Positions 1 to 11,132 are shown, counted from the stretch's first letter. The stretch is DNA of 64,000 nucleotides from Beijerinckiaceae bacterium RH AL1 (GCA_901457705.2 LR590083.2:1612597-1676596), one strand, 5' to 3'. Notes: generated by a model not told the origin, from the letters alone. Numbers and translations: made by a program.

Positions 1-1
1 C

Positions 2-418
2 GAGGTCGAGGTCTCGTTCGCCAACGACGAGATCAAGGTCGAGCCGCGCAGCGAGACCAAGCGCGCCCAGGCCATGTGGGGCATGTCGCGCGCGCAGGTG
101 AACAACCTCGTCGTCGGCGTCACCACCGGCTTCACGAAGAAGCTCGAGATCAACGGCGTCGGCTACAAGGCGGCGGTGCAGGGCAAGGTCCTGCAGCTGT
201 CGCTCGGCTACAGCCACGACATCCCGTTCCCGATCCCGGAGGGCATCACGATCGTGACGCCGCGTCCGGTCGAGATCCAGATCTCGGGCAACGACAAGCG
301 CGCCGTCGGCCAGGTCGCGTCGGAAATCCGCGCGCTGCGGCCGCCGGAGCCCTACAAGGGCAAGGGCGTCAAGTACTCGGACGAGTTCATCTTCCGCAAG
401 GAAGGCAAGAAGAAGTAA
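2..418 (+). CDS. rplF: 50S ribosomal protein L6 (C-terminal part)
   Basis: The gene is cut by the left edge of the window; the reading frame is open from base 2 and stops with TAA at 416-418. L6 is a primary 23S rRNA-binding protein near the factor-binding site. The visible residues cover the second half of the N-terminal domain and the whole C-terminal domain, with the family hallmark GVGYKA and the tail [11 protein letters not shown] followed by a lysine-rich end. It sits 6 bases before rplR, the normal spc-operon order. Identity is clear; the N-terminus is simply outside the window. Confidence 0.97.
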   Translation, partial: EVEVSFANDEIKVEPRSETKRAQAMWGMSRAQVNNLVVGVTTGFTKKLEINGVGYKAAVQGKVLQLSLGYSHDIPFPIPEGITIVTPRPVEIQISGNDKRAVGQVASEIRALRPPEPYKGKGVKYSDEFIFRKEGKKK

Positions 419-424
419 GGCACG

Positions 425-781
425 ATGGCAAACGTATCCGCTGCGCGCCGCAAGGCGCGCGTCCGCAAGACCCTGCGCGAGCGTGCCTACGGCAAGCCGC
501 GCCTGTCGGTGTTCCGCTCGTCGAAGCAGATCTACTGCCAGATCATCGACGATGCGGCCGGCCGCACGCTAGCCTCCGCCTCCTCGATGGAGAAGGACCA
601 GCGCGGCGCCCTGAAGACCGGCGCCAACGTCGAGGCAGCGAACGCGATCGGCAAGCTGATCGCCGAGCGCGCCAAGGCCGCCGGCGTCACCGAGGTCGTG
701 TTCGACCGCGGTGGCTACATGTTCCACGGGCGCGTCAAGGCTTTGGCCGAAGGCGCGCGCGAGGGTGGGCTGACGTTCTAG
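425..781 (+). CDS. rplR: 50S ribosomal protein L18
   Basis: Encodes 118 residues, the usual L18 length. L18 binds 5S rRNA and helps mount it on the large subunit. The N-terminus is strongly basic (RRKARVRK) and is followed by the conserved [18 protein letters not shown] segment; the family [24 protein letters not shown] end is intact from about residue 93 on. The ATG at 425 follows the rplF stop by 6 bases, so the genes are translationally close. The next gene, rpsE, is 168 bases away because a palindromic repeat has been inserted between them. Confidence 0.98.
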   Translation: MANVSAARRKARVRKTLRERAYGKPRLSVFRSSKQIYCQIIDDAAGRTLASASSMEKDQRGALKTGANVEAANAIGKLIAERAKAAGVTEVVFDRGGYMFHGRVKALAEGAREGGLTF

Positions 782-887
782 CGTCATTGCGAGCGTAGCG
801 AAGCAACCCAGGGGCCGCGAGGCGACAAACCTGGCAGATGGGTGCATTGCCACCCCTGGGTTGCTTCGCCTACGGCTCGCAATGACG
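781..887. repeat. Palindromic element, family C, between rplR and rpsE
   Basis: Two inverted arms face each other: bases 781-814 begin gcgtcattgcgagcgtagcg, and bases 853-887 are nearly the reverse complement, ending in ctcgcaatgacg. The arms can pair over roughly 33 bases with a 38-base loop. The rplR stop overlaps the left edge. The element looks like the dispersed palindromes common in Bradyrhizobium-type genomes (recollection of the family, not a search). Its site is odd because spc-operon genes are normally tightly packed. Confidence 0.8.
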
Positions 888-949
888 ATGGCAAATTCGA
901 AGCGAGCGGGACCGCCACATGGCACCCGCGCAAGTGACGAGAGAAGAGA

Positions 950-1576
950 ATGGCTGACGATAGGGGCGGGGGTCGCGGGCGCGACCGAGGCCACAACAAT
1001 AGAGACCGCGACGGCGACGGCGAGTTCATCGACCGGCTCGTCCACATCAACCGCGTCGCCAAGGTGGTGAAGGGCGGCCGGCGCTTCGGCTTCGCGGCGC
1101 TCGTCGTCGTGGGCGACCAGAAGGGCCGCGTCGGCTACGGCCACGGCAAGGCGCGCGAGGTGCCGGAGGCGATCCGCAAGGCGACCGAGTCGGCCAAGCG
1201 CGGCCTGATCCGCGTGCCGCTGCGCGAGGGCCGCACGTTGCACCACGACGTCCACGGACGCCACGGCGCCGGCAAGGTCATCCTGCGCGCGGCGCCGGCG
1301 GGTACCGGCATCATCGCCGGCGGCCCGATGCGCGCGATCTTCGAGTCGCTCGGCATGAACGACGTCGTCGCGAAGTCGCAGGGCTCGTCGAACCCCTACA
1401 ACATGATCCGCGCGACCTTCGATGCGCTGAAGAGCGAGGACTCGCCGCGCGCGGTCGCCGCTCGCCGCAACATGAAGGTCTCGACGCTGCAGGCGCGCCG
1501 CCCGGGTGGCGACGCCGACGTGGCGGCCGAGGGCGCTGTCGCCGAGACGGCCGATGCCGTCGCGGCCGAAGCGTAA
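950..1576 (+). CDS. rpsE: 30S ribosomal protein S5
   Basis: Encodes 208 residues, longer than the E. coli protein because of an acidic/arginine-rich N-terminus (about residues 1-20) and an Ala/Glu-rich tail after residue 185. S5 lies at the mRNA entry side of the small subunit and affects decoding fidelity. The double-stranded RNA-binding-like region includes [18 protein letters not shown] and [17 protein letters not shown]. The second domain has the conserved [13 protein letters not shown] and [15 protein letters not shown] blocks. ATG at 950 is preceded by AGAAGAGA. It is followed after 15 bases by rpmD. Confidence 0.98.
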   Translation: MADDRGGGRGRDRGHNNRDRDGDGEFIDRLVHINRVAKVVKGGRRFGFAALVVVGDQKGRVGYGHGKAREVPEAIRKATESAKRGLIRVPLREGRTLHHDVHGRHGAGKVILRAAPAGTGIIAGGPMRAIFESLGMNDVVAKSQGSSNPYNMIRATFDALKSEDSPRAVAARRNMKVSTLQARRPGGDADVAAEGAVAETADAVAAEA

Positions 1577-1591
1577 GGGGAGGGTGCAGGC

Positions 1592-1774
1592 ATGGCCAAC
1601 AAGACCCTCACCGTCGAGCAGACGGGCAGCCCGATCGGGCGCCCCGCCGTCCAGCGCCAGACGCTGATCGGCCTCAAGCTCAACAAGATCGGGCGTCGCG
1701 CGACGCTCGAGGACACGCCGGCCGTCCGTGGCATGATCGCCAAGGTCGACCATCTCGTCCGCGTCGTGGCTTGA
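1592..1774 (+). CDS. rpmD: 50S ribosomal protein L30
   Basis: Encodes 60 residues, the standard bacterial L30 size. The family pattern is complete: [12 protein letters not shown] near the N-terminus, then [14 protein letters not shown] and the ending [14 protein letters not shown] at 1592 lies 15 bases after rpsE and the stop is 10 bases before rplO, so it belongs to the same transcript. Confidence 0.97.
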   Translation: MANKTLTVEQTGSPIGRPAVQRQTLIGLKLNKIGRRATLEDTPAVRGMIAKVDHLVRVVA

Positions 1775-1784
1775 GGAGGCGTCG

Positions 1785-2273
1785 ATGAAGCTCAACGAGA
1801 TCCGCGACAATCCCGGCTCCACCAAGGACCGGATGCGCGTCGGCCGGGGCATCGGCTCCGGCAAGGGCAAGACCGGCGGCCGCGGCGTCAAGGGCCAGAA
1901 GGCCCGCTCCGGCGTCGCCATCAAGGGGTTCGAGGGCGGCCAGATGCCGTTGCATCGGCGTCTGCCGAAGCGCGGGTTCTGGAACCCCTTCTCGACCGAC
2001 TACAACGAGGTCAACCTCGGCCGCATCCAGGCGGCCGTCGATGCCGGCAAGCTCGCGGCGGGCGCCCCCGTCACGATCGCCAGCCTCGTCGAGGCCGGCG
2101 TCTGTTCGAAGCCGCGCGACGGGGTGAAGATCCTCGGCGTCGGCGAGCTGACGGCGAAGCTCACCTTCGAGGTGGCGGCGGCGTCGAAGAGCGCGATGGC
2201 GGCGATCGAGAAGGCCGGCGGCTCGGTGAAGCTGCTGGTCGAGAAGAAGACGGAAGAAGCGGCCGCCGAGTAG
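1785..2273 (+). CDS. rplO: 50S ribosomal protein L15
   Basis: Encodes 162 residues. L15 is a late large-subunit assembly protein. The glycine/arginine/lysine-rich N-terminus ([26 protein letters not shown] is the family signature, residues about 18-45) is followed by the globular domain with [17 protein letters not shown]. The C-terminal part is alanine/lysine-rich. ATG at 1785 follows GGAGGCG, a strong ribosome-binding site. A palindromic repeat separates it from secY. Confidence 0.98.
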   Translation: MKLNEIRDNPGSTKDRMRVGRGIGSGKGKTGGRGVKGQKARSGVAIKGFEGGQMPLHRRLPKRGFWNPFSTDYNEVNLGRIQAAVDAGKLAAGAPVTIASLVEAGVCSKPRDGVKILGVGELTAKLTFEVAAASKSAMAAIEKAGGSVKLLVEKKTEEAAAE

Positions 2274-2282
2274 CCGTGCGAT

Positions 2283-2428
2283 CCTTCTCCCGCTTGCGGG
2301 AGAAGGAGGCCCGACGAAGTCGGGTCGGATGAGGGGAGGTTCCACCTCTCCTCCCAATCCAGGTAGCAGCGGCACCGCCCCTCATCCCCGCTTCGCGGGA
2401 CCACCTTCTCCCGCACGCGGAGAAGGGT
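2283..2428. repeat. Palindromic element, family A, between rplO and secY
   Basis: The left end reads cttctcccgcttgcgggag followed by a second small hairpin (cccgacgaagtcggg) and gatgagggg. The right end mirrors it with cccctcatc, a degenerate inner hairpin (ccgcttcgcgg) and ccttctcccgcacgcggag. The outer arms pair across the whole element, and each arm also folds on itself. The same family occurs at 6655-6808, 13594-13800, 19740-19808 and 22505-22655. Whether it terminates or pauses spc transcription cannot be told from the sequence. Confidence 0.85.
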
Positions 2429-2479
2429 AGGCGCCAGCCTTCACCGATCGTATATGAAGCGAGGTTCTAGGAGCACCCC

Positions 2480-3813
<1,334 letters not shown>

Positions 3814-3817
<4 letters not shown>

Positions 3818-4407
3818 GGTTGATTCTTCTTGGACCGCCCGGCGCGGGCAAGGGCACCCAGTCCGCACGGCTCGCCGAGAAGTTCACGATCCCGCAGCTC
3901 TCCACCGGCGACATGCTGCGCGCCGCCGTCAAGGCGCAGAGCGACGTCGGCAAGCAGGCCGAGGCGGTGATGAACGCCGGGAAGCTCGTCTCCGACGAGA
4001 TCGTCATCGCGCTGATCGGCGACCGCGTCGAGCAGCCGGACGCCAAGAACGGCTTCATCCTCGACGGTTTTCCGCGCAACGTCTCCCAGGCCGAGGCGCT
4101 GACCAAGCTGCTCGAGGGCAAGGGCATGGCGCTCGACGCCGTCATCGAGCTGAAGGTCGACGAGGCCCAGCTCGTCCGCCGCATGGAGACCCGCGTCGAG
4201 GAAACCAAGGCGCGCGGCGAGGCGGTCCGGAAGGACGACAACGTCGACTCGTTCCGCGAGCGGCTTGCCGTCTATCGCGAGCAGACGGCGCCGGTGTCGG
4301 ACTATTACCGCGGGCAGGGCGAGCTGCATCAGGTCGACGGCATGGCGGCGATCGACGATGTTGCTGGCGCGATCGACACGGTGCTGCAGAAGACCAAGGC
4401 GGCCTAG
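3814..4407 (+). CDS. adk: Adenylate kinase
   Basis: Encodes 197 residues. Adk interconverts ATP and AMP with two ADP. The P-loop [11 protein letters not shown] begins at residue 5, the AMP-binding part has [11 protein letters not shown], and the conserved FILDGFPRN block follows. The LID is the short alphaproteobacterial type without the zinc cysteine motif ([10 protein letters not shown] then [12 protein letters not shown]). The GTG start at 3814 overlaps the secY stop (GTGA), which is the main reason for choosing it over later codons. It is normally co-transcribed with secY. Confidence 0.97.
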
Positions 4408-4447
4408 GCGCCTTCCCCGCGCAAGTCGCGCCGATATTGCGACGAGA

Positions 4448-4476
4448 CTTGACCGCCGGGGAAAAACACTTTAGCC
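4448..4476 (+). promoter_or_regulatory. Possible promoter before rpsM
   Basis: CTTGAC at 4448-4453 matches the -35 element favoured in alphaproteobacteria. About 16 bases downstream lies TTTAGC, a poor -10. The 235-base adk-rpsM gap is long for this operon, which makes an internal alpha-operon promoter reasonable. This is inference; nothing else in the gap is recognisable. Confidence 0.35.
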
Positions 4477-4642
4477 CGACCTCCATCGCTCCCTGGCAGA
4501 CGATGGCGGCCTTCTTACCGAGGGTCGCCTTGTGTTCGTTGGAGCGATGAAAACCTGAAAGCTTCGCGCCGCAAGGGCCGGACTCCACCGGACGCGGTCG
4601 CTTTTGCTTCCCTCGGGAAGCCCCACATGGAGAGGACGAAGC

Positions 4643-5011
4643 ATGGCCCGTATCGCCGGCGTCAACATTCCGACCAACAAGCGCGTCGTCATCGCGCTCC
4701 AGTACATCCACGGCATCGGGGCCTCGAAGGCCGCCGAGATCTGCGAGAAGGTGTCGATCCCGGCGCCGCGCCGCGTCTCCGAGCTGACCGACGCCGAGGT
4801 GCTGCAGATCCGCGAGACGATCGACCGCGACTACATGGTCGAGGGCGACCTGCGCCGCGAGGTGGCGATCAACATCAAGCGCCTGATGGATCTCGGCTGC
4901 TACCGCGGCCTGCGCCATCGTCGACAGCTGCCGGTCCGCGGCCAGCGCACGCACACCAACGCTCGTACCCGCAAGGGCAAGGCCAAGCCGATCGCCGGCA
5001 AGAAGAAGTGA
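4643..5011 (+). CDS. rpsM: 30S ribosomal protein S13
   Basis: Encodes 122 residues. S13 sits in the small-subunit head and contacts P-site tRNA and L5. The family start [10 protein letters not shown] defines the ATG at 4643, although an in-frame ATG exists further upstream. The helix-hairpin-helix region includes [16 protein letters not shown], and the basic tail [20 protein letters not shown] is complete. A ribosome-binding site GAGAGGA lies just upstream. First gene of the alpha operon in this genome; rpsK follows 95 bases later. Confidence 0.98.
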   Translation: MARIAGVNIPTNKRVVIALQYIHGIGASKAAEICEKVSIPAPRRVSELTDAEVLQIRETIDRDYMVEGDLRREVAINIKRLMDLGCYRGLRHRRQLPVRGQRTHTNARTRKGKAKPIAGKKK

Positions 5012-5029
5012 CCTCGCGCTAGCGAGGTC
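5010..5029 (+). other. Perfect hairpin overlapping the rpsM stop
   Basis: GACCTCGC at 5010-5017 pairs exactly with GCGAGGTC at 5022-5029 around a four-base loop. No T-run follows, so it is not a standard intrinsic terminator. It may stabilise the mRNA end or act in the rpsM-rpsK leader; both are inferences. Confidence 0.5.
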
Positions 5030-5106
5030 GTCGCTCCGAATTACGGGGCTCAAAACCATAACCCGAGCGCCTGGCATTACGGGCGCGCCAGAAGGACAGT
5101 GACTAT

Positions 5107-5496
5107 ATGGCCAAGGATGCAACCCGCGTTCGTCGTCGCGAACGCAAGAACATCGTGTCGGGCGTGGCGCATGTCGCCTCGTCGTTCAACAACACGATGA
5201 TCACGATCTCCGACGCGCAGGGCAACACGATCTCCTGGTCGTCCGCCGGCACGATGGGCTTCAAGGGCTCGCGCAAGTCGACCCCCTATGCGGCGCAGAT
5301 GGCGGCTGAGGACGCGGCCCGCAAGGCGGCCGAGCACGGCATGCGCACCCTCGAGGTCGAGGTCTCGGGCCCCGGCTCGGGGCGTGAATCGGCGCTCCGC
5401 GCGCTGCAGGCGGCGGGCTTCATGGTGACGTCGATCCGCGACGTGACGCCGATCCCGCACAACGGCTGCCGCCCGAAGAAGCGCCGCCGCGTCTAA
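5107..5496 (+). CDS. rpsK: 30S ribosomal protein S11
   Basis: Encodes 129 residues, the normal length. S11 forms part of the platform of the small subunit near the Shine-Dalgarno helix. The conserved blocks [32 protein letters not shown] and [16 protein letters not shown] are all present, and the protein ends in the family tail [15 protein letters not shown] at 5107 follows AGGACAGTGACTAT. It is followed by a small hairpin and then rpoA. Confidence 0.98.
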   Translation: MAKDATRVRRRERKNIVSGVAHVASSFNNTMITISDAQGNTISWSSAGTMGFKGSRKSTPYAAQMAAEDAARKAAEHGMRTLEVEVSGPGSGRESALRALQAAGFMVTSIRDVTPIPHNGCRPKKRRRV

Positions 5497-5505
5497 GTCA
5501 ACCGA

Positions 5506-5527
5506 GCCGCCGTTCATCGGCGGCTTT
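5506..5527 (+). terminator. Weak terminator-like hairpin between rpsK and rpoA
   Basis: GCCGCCG (5506-5512) pairs with CGGCGGC (5518-5524) around TTCAT and is followed by only three T residues. It could attenuate transcription into rpoA rather than end it. rpoA is expected to be co-transcribed, so full termination is unlikely. Confidence 0.35.
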
Positions 5528-5629
5528 GCGGCGTCCGGGGGGATGCCGCGCACGCAAGAATTCGGGGGCGACAAGTCCCACGCGGAGGGCGATCCGGCCT
5601 CCCGCCCGCATCACGAAAGGTGCAACGCC

Positions 5630-6646
5630 GTGATCCAGAAGAACTGGCAAGAACTCACCAAGCCCGAGAAGCTCAAGATCGTCCCCGGCGACGACGCCAA
5701 GCGTTACGCCACGATCGAGGCGGAGCCGCTGGAGCGCGGCTTCGGCCTCACGCTCGGCAACGCGCTGCGGCGCATCCTGCTCTCCTCGCTGCAGGGCGCG
5801 GCGATCACCTCGGTGCAGATCGACGGCGTGCTGCACGAGTTCTCGTCGATCCCGGGCGTTCGCGAGGACGTCACCGACATCGTGCTCAACATCAAGGACA
5901 TCGCCGTCAAGATGCAGGGCGACGGCCCGAAGCGCATGGTCCTGAAGAAGACCGGCCCGGGCAAGGTGACGGCCGGCGACATCGGCACCGTCAGCGACGT
6001 CACGATCCTCAATCCCGAGCTCGCGATCTGCACGCTCGACGACGGCGCCGAGATCCGCATGGAGTTCACGGTGGCGACCGGCAAGGGCTACGTCCCGGCC
6101 GACCAGAACCGCCACGAGGATTCGCCGATCGGCCTCATCCCGGTCGATGCGCTCTACTCGCCGGTGCGCAAGGTCAGCTACCGCGTCGAGAACACCCGCG
6201 AGGGCCAGAACCTCGACCTCGACAAGCTCACCATGCAGGTCGAGACCGACGGCTCGCTGACGCCCGAGGACGCGATCGCCTACTCGGCGCGCATCCTGCA
6301 GGACCAGCTCAACGTGTTCGTCAACTTCGAGGAGCCGCGCCGCGAGGAGGTCGCCCCGACCATTCCGGAGCTCGCCTTCAACCCGGCGCTGCTCAAGAAG
6401 GTCGACGAGCTCGAGCTGTCGGTGCGCTCGGCAAACTGCTTGAAGAACGACAACATCGTCTACATCGGCGACCTCATCCAGAAGACCGAGGCCGAGATGC
6501 TGCGGACCCCGAACTTCGGCCGCAAGTCCTTGAACGAGATCAAGGAAGTGCTGGCGCAGATGGGCCTGCACCTCGGCATGGAAGTGACGGGCTGGCCGCC
6601 GGAGAACATCGACGAGCTGGCGAAGCGCTTCGAGGAGCACTACTAG
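5630..6646 (+). CDS. rpoA: DNA-directed RNA polymerase subunit alpha
   Basis: Encodes 338 residues. The alpha dimer nucleates RNA polymerase assembly and its C-terminal domain reads UP elements and activators. The N-terminal domain has [18 protein letters not shown] near residue 37; the C-terminal domain carries [17 protein letters not shown] and the [18 protein letters not shown] helices. The GTG start at 5630 gives the family N-terminus (MIQKNWQEL) and has AAAGG upstream. An earlier in-frame ATG would add 29 unconserved residues. Confidence 0.97.
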   Translation: MIQKNWQELTKPEKLKIVPGDDAKRYATIEAEPLERGFGLTLGNALRRILLSSLQGAAITSVQIDGVLHEFSSIPGVREDVTDIVLNIKDIAVKMQGDGPKRMVLKKTGPGKVTAGDIGTVSDVTILNPELAICTLDDGAEIRMEFTVATGKGYVPADQNRHEDSPIGLIPVDALYSPVRKVSYRVENTREGQNLDLDKLTMQVETDGSLTPEDAIAYSARILQDQLNVFVNFEEPRREEVAPTIPELAFNPALLKKVDELELSVRSANCLKNDNIVYIGDLIQKTEAEMLRTPNFGRKSLNEIKEVLAQMGLHLGMEVTGWPPENIDELAKRFEEHY

Positions 6647-6654
6647 GCGGCAAT

Positions 6655-6808
6655 CTCCTTCTCCCGCAGGCGGGAGAAGGTGGCGCCGCGAAGCGGGGTC
6701 GGATGAGGGGCTTTTCCGCCTCTCGCCCGATCGTCTGGCCGAGCGGAACCACCCCTCATCCGACCCGACTTCGTCGGGCCACCTTCTCCCGCAAGCGGGA
6801 GAAGGGAA
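6655..6808. repeat. Palindromic element, family A, between rpoA and rplQ
   Basis: Left arm ccttctcccgcaggcggg, inner hairpin ccccgcgaagcggggtcgg, then gatgagggg. The right arm is the mirror image: cccctcatccgacccgac, ttcgtcgggcc, then ccttctcccgcaagcgggag. The centre differs from the other copies. It lies between two genes that are usually adjacent in bacteria. Confidence 0.88.
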
Positions 6809-6871
6809 TCGAGAGAATAACCAACGGCCGTACCTTGGCACGGCGGCCGTATAATCGCAGGAGAGCCAACC

Positions 6872-7291
6872 ATGTACCACGGACACGCGAAGCGCCGCTT
6901 CGGCCGCACCCACGAGCACCGCAAGGCGATGTTCGCCAACATGTGCCAGGCGCTGATCAAGCACGAGCAGATCATGACGACGCTGCCGAAGGCGAAGGAC
7001 CTGCGTCCGGTCGTCGAGAAGCTCGTCACGCTCGGCAAGCGCGGCGACCTGCATGCGCGTCGCCAGGCGATTGCGCAGATCAAGGACGTCAAGCTCGTCG
7101 GTAAGCTCTTCGACACGCTCGGCCCGCGCTACAAGGACCGCCACGGCGGCTACACCCGCGTCTTGAAGGCCGGCTTCCGCTACGGCGACAACGCGCCCCT
7201 CGCCGTCATCGAGTTCGTCGACCGCGACGTCTCGGCCAAGGGCCAGGATTCCGGCCCCGTGCAGGTGCACGACGAGGACGAGGCCGCCTGA
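6872..7291 (+). CDS. rplQ: 50S ribosomal protein L17
   Basis: Encodes 139 residues, the usual alphaproteobacterial size. L17 binds at the base of the large subunit near the exit tunnel. The N-terminus [20 protein letters not shown] and the central [21 protein letters not shown] are family signatures. The tail after residue 125 is acidic. ATG at 6872 is preceded by GCAGGAGAGC. The stop TGA abuts the stop of the convergent chemoreceptor gene in the shared palindrome TGATCA. Confidence 0.98.
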   Translation: MYHGHAKRRFGRTHEHRKAMFANMCQALIKHEQIMTTLPKAKDLRPVVEKLVTLGKRGDLHARRQAIAQIKDVKLVGKLFDTLGPRYKDRHGGYTRVLKAGFRYGDNAPLAVIEFVDRDVSAKGQDSGPVQVHDEDEAA

Positions 7292-8974
7292 TCAGGCGAT
7301 CTGCCGGATCTCGCCAACGAAGCGGGCGATCTCGGCGCTGAGCCGGTCCGCCTGCTCGGAGTGCCGCACCGCCCGCGTCTGAAGATCGGCGGTGCGGGCG
7401 CCGCTCGTTTCCGCCGCCGCCATCACCGAGGCCATGCTGCCGGACACAAGCCGCGCGCGGTCGGTTGCGCCGTGCAGCGAGGCGGCCATCGTGCTGCTCG
7501 AGCGGTTCTGCTCGAATGCCGCCGTCGCGACGCTGGCTGCGATGCCGTTGACGGCATCGAGCGCCAGCCTGACCTTCGCGACGACGCGGGCGTTCAAGGC
7601 GCTCGCATCCTGGATCATCACGACCTGGCGCGCGATCTGCGCCGTCGCGAGCGCGGTCTGCTCGGCGAGCGACTTCACCTCGCCCGCGACGACGGCGAAG
7701 CCGCGGCCCGCCTCGCCCGCGCGCGCCGCCTCGATCGTCGCGTTGAGCGCCAGCAGATTGGTTTGACGCGCCACCGCGTCGATGAGGTCCGCGGCGCCGC
7801 CGATCGCGCGCGCCGCCGCGACGAGATCGTCGCTGCGCGCCGCGCCGCCGTCCGCCTCCTGCAGCGCATCGCGCGCCGCCGCATGCGTCGCCTCGACCTG
7901 GATCGAGATGTCCGTCGCCGCGACCGAAAGATCGTGCGCGGTCTGAGAGACCGAGGCGAGCAGGCGCGACGCATCGTCGGCCGCCTCGCGGCAGAGGCGC
8001 GCCTCGATCTGCGCGCGGCTCGAGGCATCCGACACCTCGCGTGCGGCACCGTCCATGTCGGCGACCGACGCGCGCAGCGCCCGCATCATCGCGGTCGCCT
8101 GGGTCTCGAAGTCGCGCGTCAGCGCCACGATGGTGTCGGCACGCTGCGTCGTGGCTTCCGCGCGCTGGGCCTCGGCCCGGGCGCCGTCGCGGCGGTTGAT
8201 CAGCGCGTCGCGGAAGACTTTTAGCGAGCGCGCCATCTGGCCGATCTCGTCGTCGCGCGCATCGAGCCGCACCGGCGTGTCGAGGTCGCCCTGCGCCAGC
8301 GCCGCCATCCTAGCCTTCAGCGCGTTCAGCGGCCGACGCAGCTGCGAGCGCACGAACCAGATCGCGAGCGCGATGACGAGCACGATGGCGATGCAGGGCA
8401 CGGCGACGAGAAGATCGGTCGTGCGTCGCTGCATCGTCTCGATACGCGCCCGCTCGTGCGCCGCGCGCGTGGCGAGATCGGCGGCGACGCCGGCCAGCGT
8501 CGACACCATCTCCTCGCGGTTCGCGATCGTCGCCGGATCGTTGGCCTGCAGCTGCGCCGCCTGCGGCGCGATCGTCAGGCCGAGCTGCGCCGTGTCGGTC
8601 TGGTAGGACTTGAAGTCCGCGAGACGCAGCGCGATCTGCGTGCGCGCCTCCTTGGTCGTCACCGAGGCTACGGCCTCGAGGAAGGCCGCTTGGCGCGAAT
8701 CGAGCGTGCCGAGCTCGCTCTTCAACGCCTCGAGCCGCGCCTTGGCGGCGGTGCGGTCCTGCTCCAGCGCGACGGCGTCCGCCGCGATCACGATGGACTG
8801 CACGGTCGACATCAGGTCGTCGGTGCGCGCGCGCATCGCATCGAGCCGGCTGATCTGCTCGAAGCGATCCGTTTGCAGCTGCATCTCGACGAGGGCGAAC
8901 GCGGACAGGGCGGCGGCGAGCAGGGCGGGAATGACGACGATGGCGGTGAGCTTGTGCCCGATCGCGAGGCGCAT
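7292..8974 (-). CDS. Methyl-accepting chemotaxis protein
   Basis: Encodes 560 residues. The layout is an N-terminal membrane helix (about 8-30), a periplasmic helical sensor region (31-185), a second helix (186-210), a HAMP linker (211-264) and a long cytoplasmic signalling coiled coil. The hairpin tip [18 protein letters not shown] with [18 protein letters not shown] identifies the CheA/CheW-contact region. Such receptors steer flagellar motors or related pathways. The ligand is not predictable. The gene stands alone, convergent with rplQ, and the other che genes are not in the window. Confidence 0.95.
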   Translation of the reverse strand: MRLAIGHKLTAIVVIPALLAAALSAFALVEMQLQTDRFEQISRLDAMRARTDDLMSTVQSIVIAADAVALEQDRTAAKARLEALKSELGTLDSRQAAFLEAVASVTTKEARTQIALRLADFKSYQTDTAQLGLTIAPQAAQLQANDPATIANREEMVSTLAGVAADLATRAAHERARIETMQRRTTDLLVAVPCIAIVLVIALAIWFVRSQLRRPLNALKARMAALAQGDLDTPVRLDARDDEIGQMARSLKVFRDALINRRDGARAEAQRAEATTQRADTIVALTRDFETQATAMMRALRASVADMDGAAREVSDASSRAQIEARLCREAADDASRLLASVSQTAHDLSVAATDISIQVEATHAAARDALQEADGGAARSDDLVAAARAIGGAADLIDAVARQTNLLALNATIEAARAGEAGRGFAVVAGEVKSLAEQTALATAQIARQVVMIQDASALNARVVAKVRLALDAVNGIAASVATAAFEQNRSSSTMAASLHGATDRARLVSGSMASVMAAAETSGARTADLQTRAVRHSEQADRLSAEIARFVGEIRQIA

Positions 8975-9159
8975 AGGAGAGTCCGTTCGTTGAACTGACT
9001 GCTAGCGCGTCGAGCTTTGCGTCGGCTTAACGTATCGTGAACCTTCGATGACAGCCGCGTTGCGGTCTTTCTTGCGGCCAAGTTTGCGCCTAGCGATCCG
9101 CCGCGGCCGGCGCAGTCCTGACCGACCGCGTCCGCCTGAGGGGCTCAGTCCTGACTGAC

Positions 9160-9654
9160 GTGCAGCGATCGCTCGAGGGCTCCGACACGCGGGCCCTGGT
9201 CTTGAACATCGGAGCGGCGCTCGCCCTGGTGTTGATCGTCAACGCCGGTGTCTTCGTCTTCGCAGGTGACGCCCAGACATCGACGCAGGGCGGCCCGTTG
9301 ATCGGCGCGATCCGCGGCTGGGTCGTCGGCGCGGTGTGGACGGTTCTGTTCATGGCTCTGGCCGCCACCAAATGGCGCGTCCAAAGCTACCTCCCTGCGC
9401 CCGCGGCGCGGCGCGCGGCAACCTGGGTCGTTATCCTTCTGGTCTTCTGCGCAGTCTATCCGCTCTACACCGGCGGCTTGAGATGGCCGCTGGTCGGCTT
9501 GCTCGGCAACGTCGCGACCGCGGCCATGGCGGCGTTCGTGGCACTTGCCTCGTTCCGGGTCGAGCCGCTAGCAGCGCTCGGACCCCTCGCCGTGGTCGCG
9601 TGGGTGTCGTTCGCGTCGGTGGCGATCGTCGATCAGGCGCGTTGGCTGTGGTGA
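9160..9654 (+). CDS. TspO/MBR-like five-helix membrane protein
   Basis: Encodes 164 residues from a GTG at 9160. Five hydrophobic helices are visible (about residues 12-35, 52-72, 85-106, 107-128 and 132-155). The second contains GWVVGAVWTVLF, resembling the tryptophan-rich TspO core (VWxxLF). TspO proteins bind porphyrins and modulate tetrapyrrole or stress responses; that role here is an inference from family resemblance. The start is uncertain because no strong ribosome-binding site is seen. It is followed on the same strand by an HtrA-type protease. Confidence 0.6.
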   Translation: MQRSLEGSDTRALVLNIGAALALVLIVNAGVFVFAGDAQTSTQGGPLIGAIRGWVVGAVWTVLFMALAATKWRVQSYLPAPAARRAATWVVILLVFCAVYPLYTGGLRWPLVGLLGNVATAAMAAFVALASFRVEPLAALGPLAVVAWVSFASVAIVDQARWLW

Positions 9655-9719
9655 GAAAGAGTTGGGGCCGCGCGCCCCTTCATGTTCGTTCGATGCCTCA
9701 AGAAAGGGCGGAGCTGCTC

Positions 9720-11120
9720 GTGCGCTTGTCTCGATTGATCCTGTGTGTCGTTGCCTCCGGCGCGCTGACCGTGTCCGTCGCCGCCGAGCCGAAGCAGGTG
9801 CCGCAATCGAACGCCGAGGTGACGCTGTCCTTCGCGCCGGTCGTGAAGAAGGCGGCGCCCGCCGTCGTCAACGTCTATGCCTCGCGTACCGAGAAGGTGC
9901 AGCAGAACCCGCTGTTCGACGATCCGGTCTTCCAGCAGTTCTTCGGCGCCGCGCCCTCGACGCCGCGCTCGCAGACGTTGCGCTCGCTCGGCTCCGGCGT
10001 CATCGTCGATGCCTCGGGCCTCGTGGTCACCAACTATCACGTCATCAACCAGATGACGGATGTGAAGGTCGCGCTGTCGGACCAGGCGGAATATCCCGCG
10101 CAGATCGTGCTGCGCGACCAGCGCAACGACCTTGCCGTGCTCAAGATCAAGGGCGAGGGCCCGTTTCCGACGATGGAGCTTGGGGATTCCGACAAGGTCG
10201 AGGTCGGCGACATCGCGCTGGCGATCGGCGACCCCTTCGGCGTCGGCCAGACGGTGACGCAGGGCATCATCTCGGCGCTGGCGCGCACCAACGTCGCGCA
10301 GGGCGTCTCCGCCTTCTACCTGCAGACGGACGCCTCCATCAATCCGGGCAATTCCGGTGGCGCGCTCGTCGACACGCATGCCCGCCTCGTCGGCATCAAC
10401 TCGGCGATCTTCTCGCAGTCCGGCGGCTCGGTCGGCATCGGCTTCGCGATCCCCGTCGACATGGTCAAGATCGTCGTCGCGGCGGCCAAGGCCGGCGACA
10501 AGATCGTGCATCGGCCCTGGCTCGGCGCCTCGCTGCAGGGCGTCACCTACGATATCGCCGAGACGTTCGGCATGAACCGGCCGATCGGCGCCCTCGTCAC
10601 CGATGTCGTCGACAACGGCCCGTCGGCCGCCGGCGGGCTGCAGCGCGGCGACCTCATCACGGCGATCGACGGCAAGCTCGTCGAGAGCCCCGAAAGCTTC
10701 GGCTTCCGCTTCGGCACGAAGCCCGTCGGCGGCACGGCGACGCTCACCGTGCGGCGCGGCAGCGCGACCAAGGAGGTGGTGGTCAGGCTCGAGCGCGCGC
10801 CCGCGACGCCGAAGCCCGACAAGGTGACGATCGCGGGCTCGAGCCCGTTTGCCGGCATCACCGCCGCCAACCTGTCGCCGGCGATCGAGGAGGAGCTGTC
10901 GAGCCCCGAGAACCACGACGGCGTCGTCGTCCTGAGCGTCGCGCCGGAGTCGAACGCCGCCGCGACCGCCTTCCAGAAGGGCGACATGATCCTCGCGATC
11001 AACGACGTGCCGATCAAGACGACGCGCGACCTGGTCTCCGCGACCAGCGGGCGAAACTACTACTGGAAGCTCTCGCTGCTGCGCGGCGGCGAGGTCATCA
11101 ACACGGTGCTGAACCAGTAG
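9720..11120 (+). CDS. HtrA/Deg-family serine protease
   Basis: Encodes 466 residues. The N-terminus has a signal peptide (hydrophobic residues about 5-20, then AAE), so the enzyme is periplasmic. The trypsin-like domain carries the catalytic triad: His in NYHVIN, Asp in RNDLAVLKI and Ser in NPGNSGGAL. Two PDZ domains follow, one starting at WLGASLQG and one near the C-terminus. The GTG at 9720 was chosen because GGGCGGAG lies 6 bases upstream; an ATG at 9693 is possible but has no such site. Expected role is protein quality control in the envelope. A second Do-type protease is encoded at 43554-45095. Confidence 0.93.
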   Translation: MRLSRLILCVVASGALTVSVAAEPKQVPQSNAEVTLSFAPVVKKAAPAVVNVYASRTEKVQQNPLFDDPVFQQFFGAAPSTPRSQTLRSLGSGVIVDASGLVVTNYHVINQMTDVKVALSDQAEYPAQIVLRDQRNDLAVLKIKGEGPFPTMELGDSDKVEVGDIALAIGDPFGVGQTVTQGIISALARTNVAQGVSAFYLQTDASINPGNSGGALVDTHARLVGINSAIFSQSGGSVGIGFAIPVDMVKIVVAAAKAGDKIVHRPWLGASLQGVTYDIAETFGMNRPIGALVTDVVDNGPSAAGGLQRGDLITAIDGKLVESPESFGFRFGTKPVGGTATLTVRRGSATKEVVVRLERAPATPKPDKVTIAGSSPFAGITAANLSPAIEEELSSPENHDGVVVLSVAPESNAAATAFQKGDMILAINDVPIKTTRDLVSATSGRNYYWKLSLLRGGEVINTVLNQ

Positions 11121-11132
11121 GCTTCTCCTCTC

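Noticed and set aside
6655-6808. Repeat elements considered as a CRISPR array
   Set aside because: The copies are palindromic pairs scattered through the window, not regularly spaced direct repeats with spacers. No cas gene is present.
7361-8224. Plus-strand frame across the chemoreceptor gene
   Set aside because: Arg-rich shadow; the minus strand gives complete receptor motifs.
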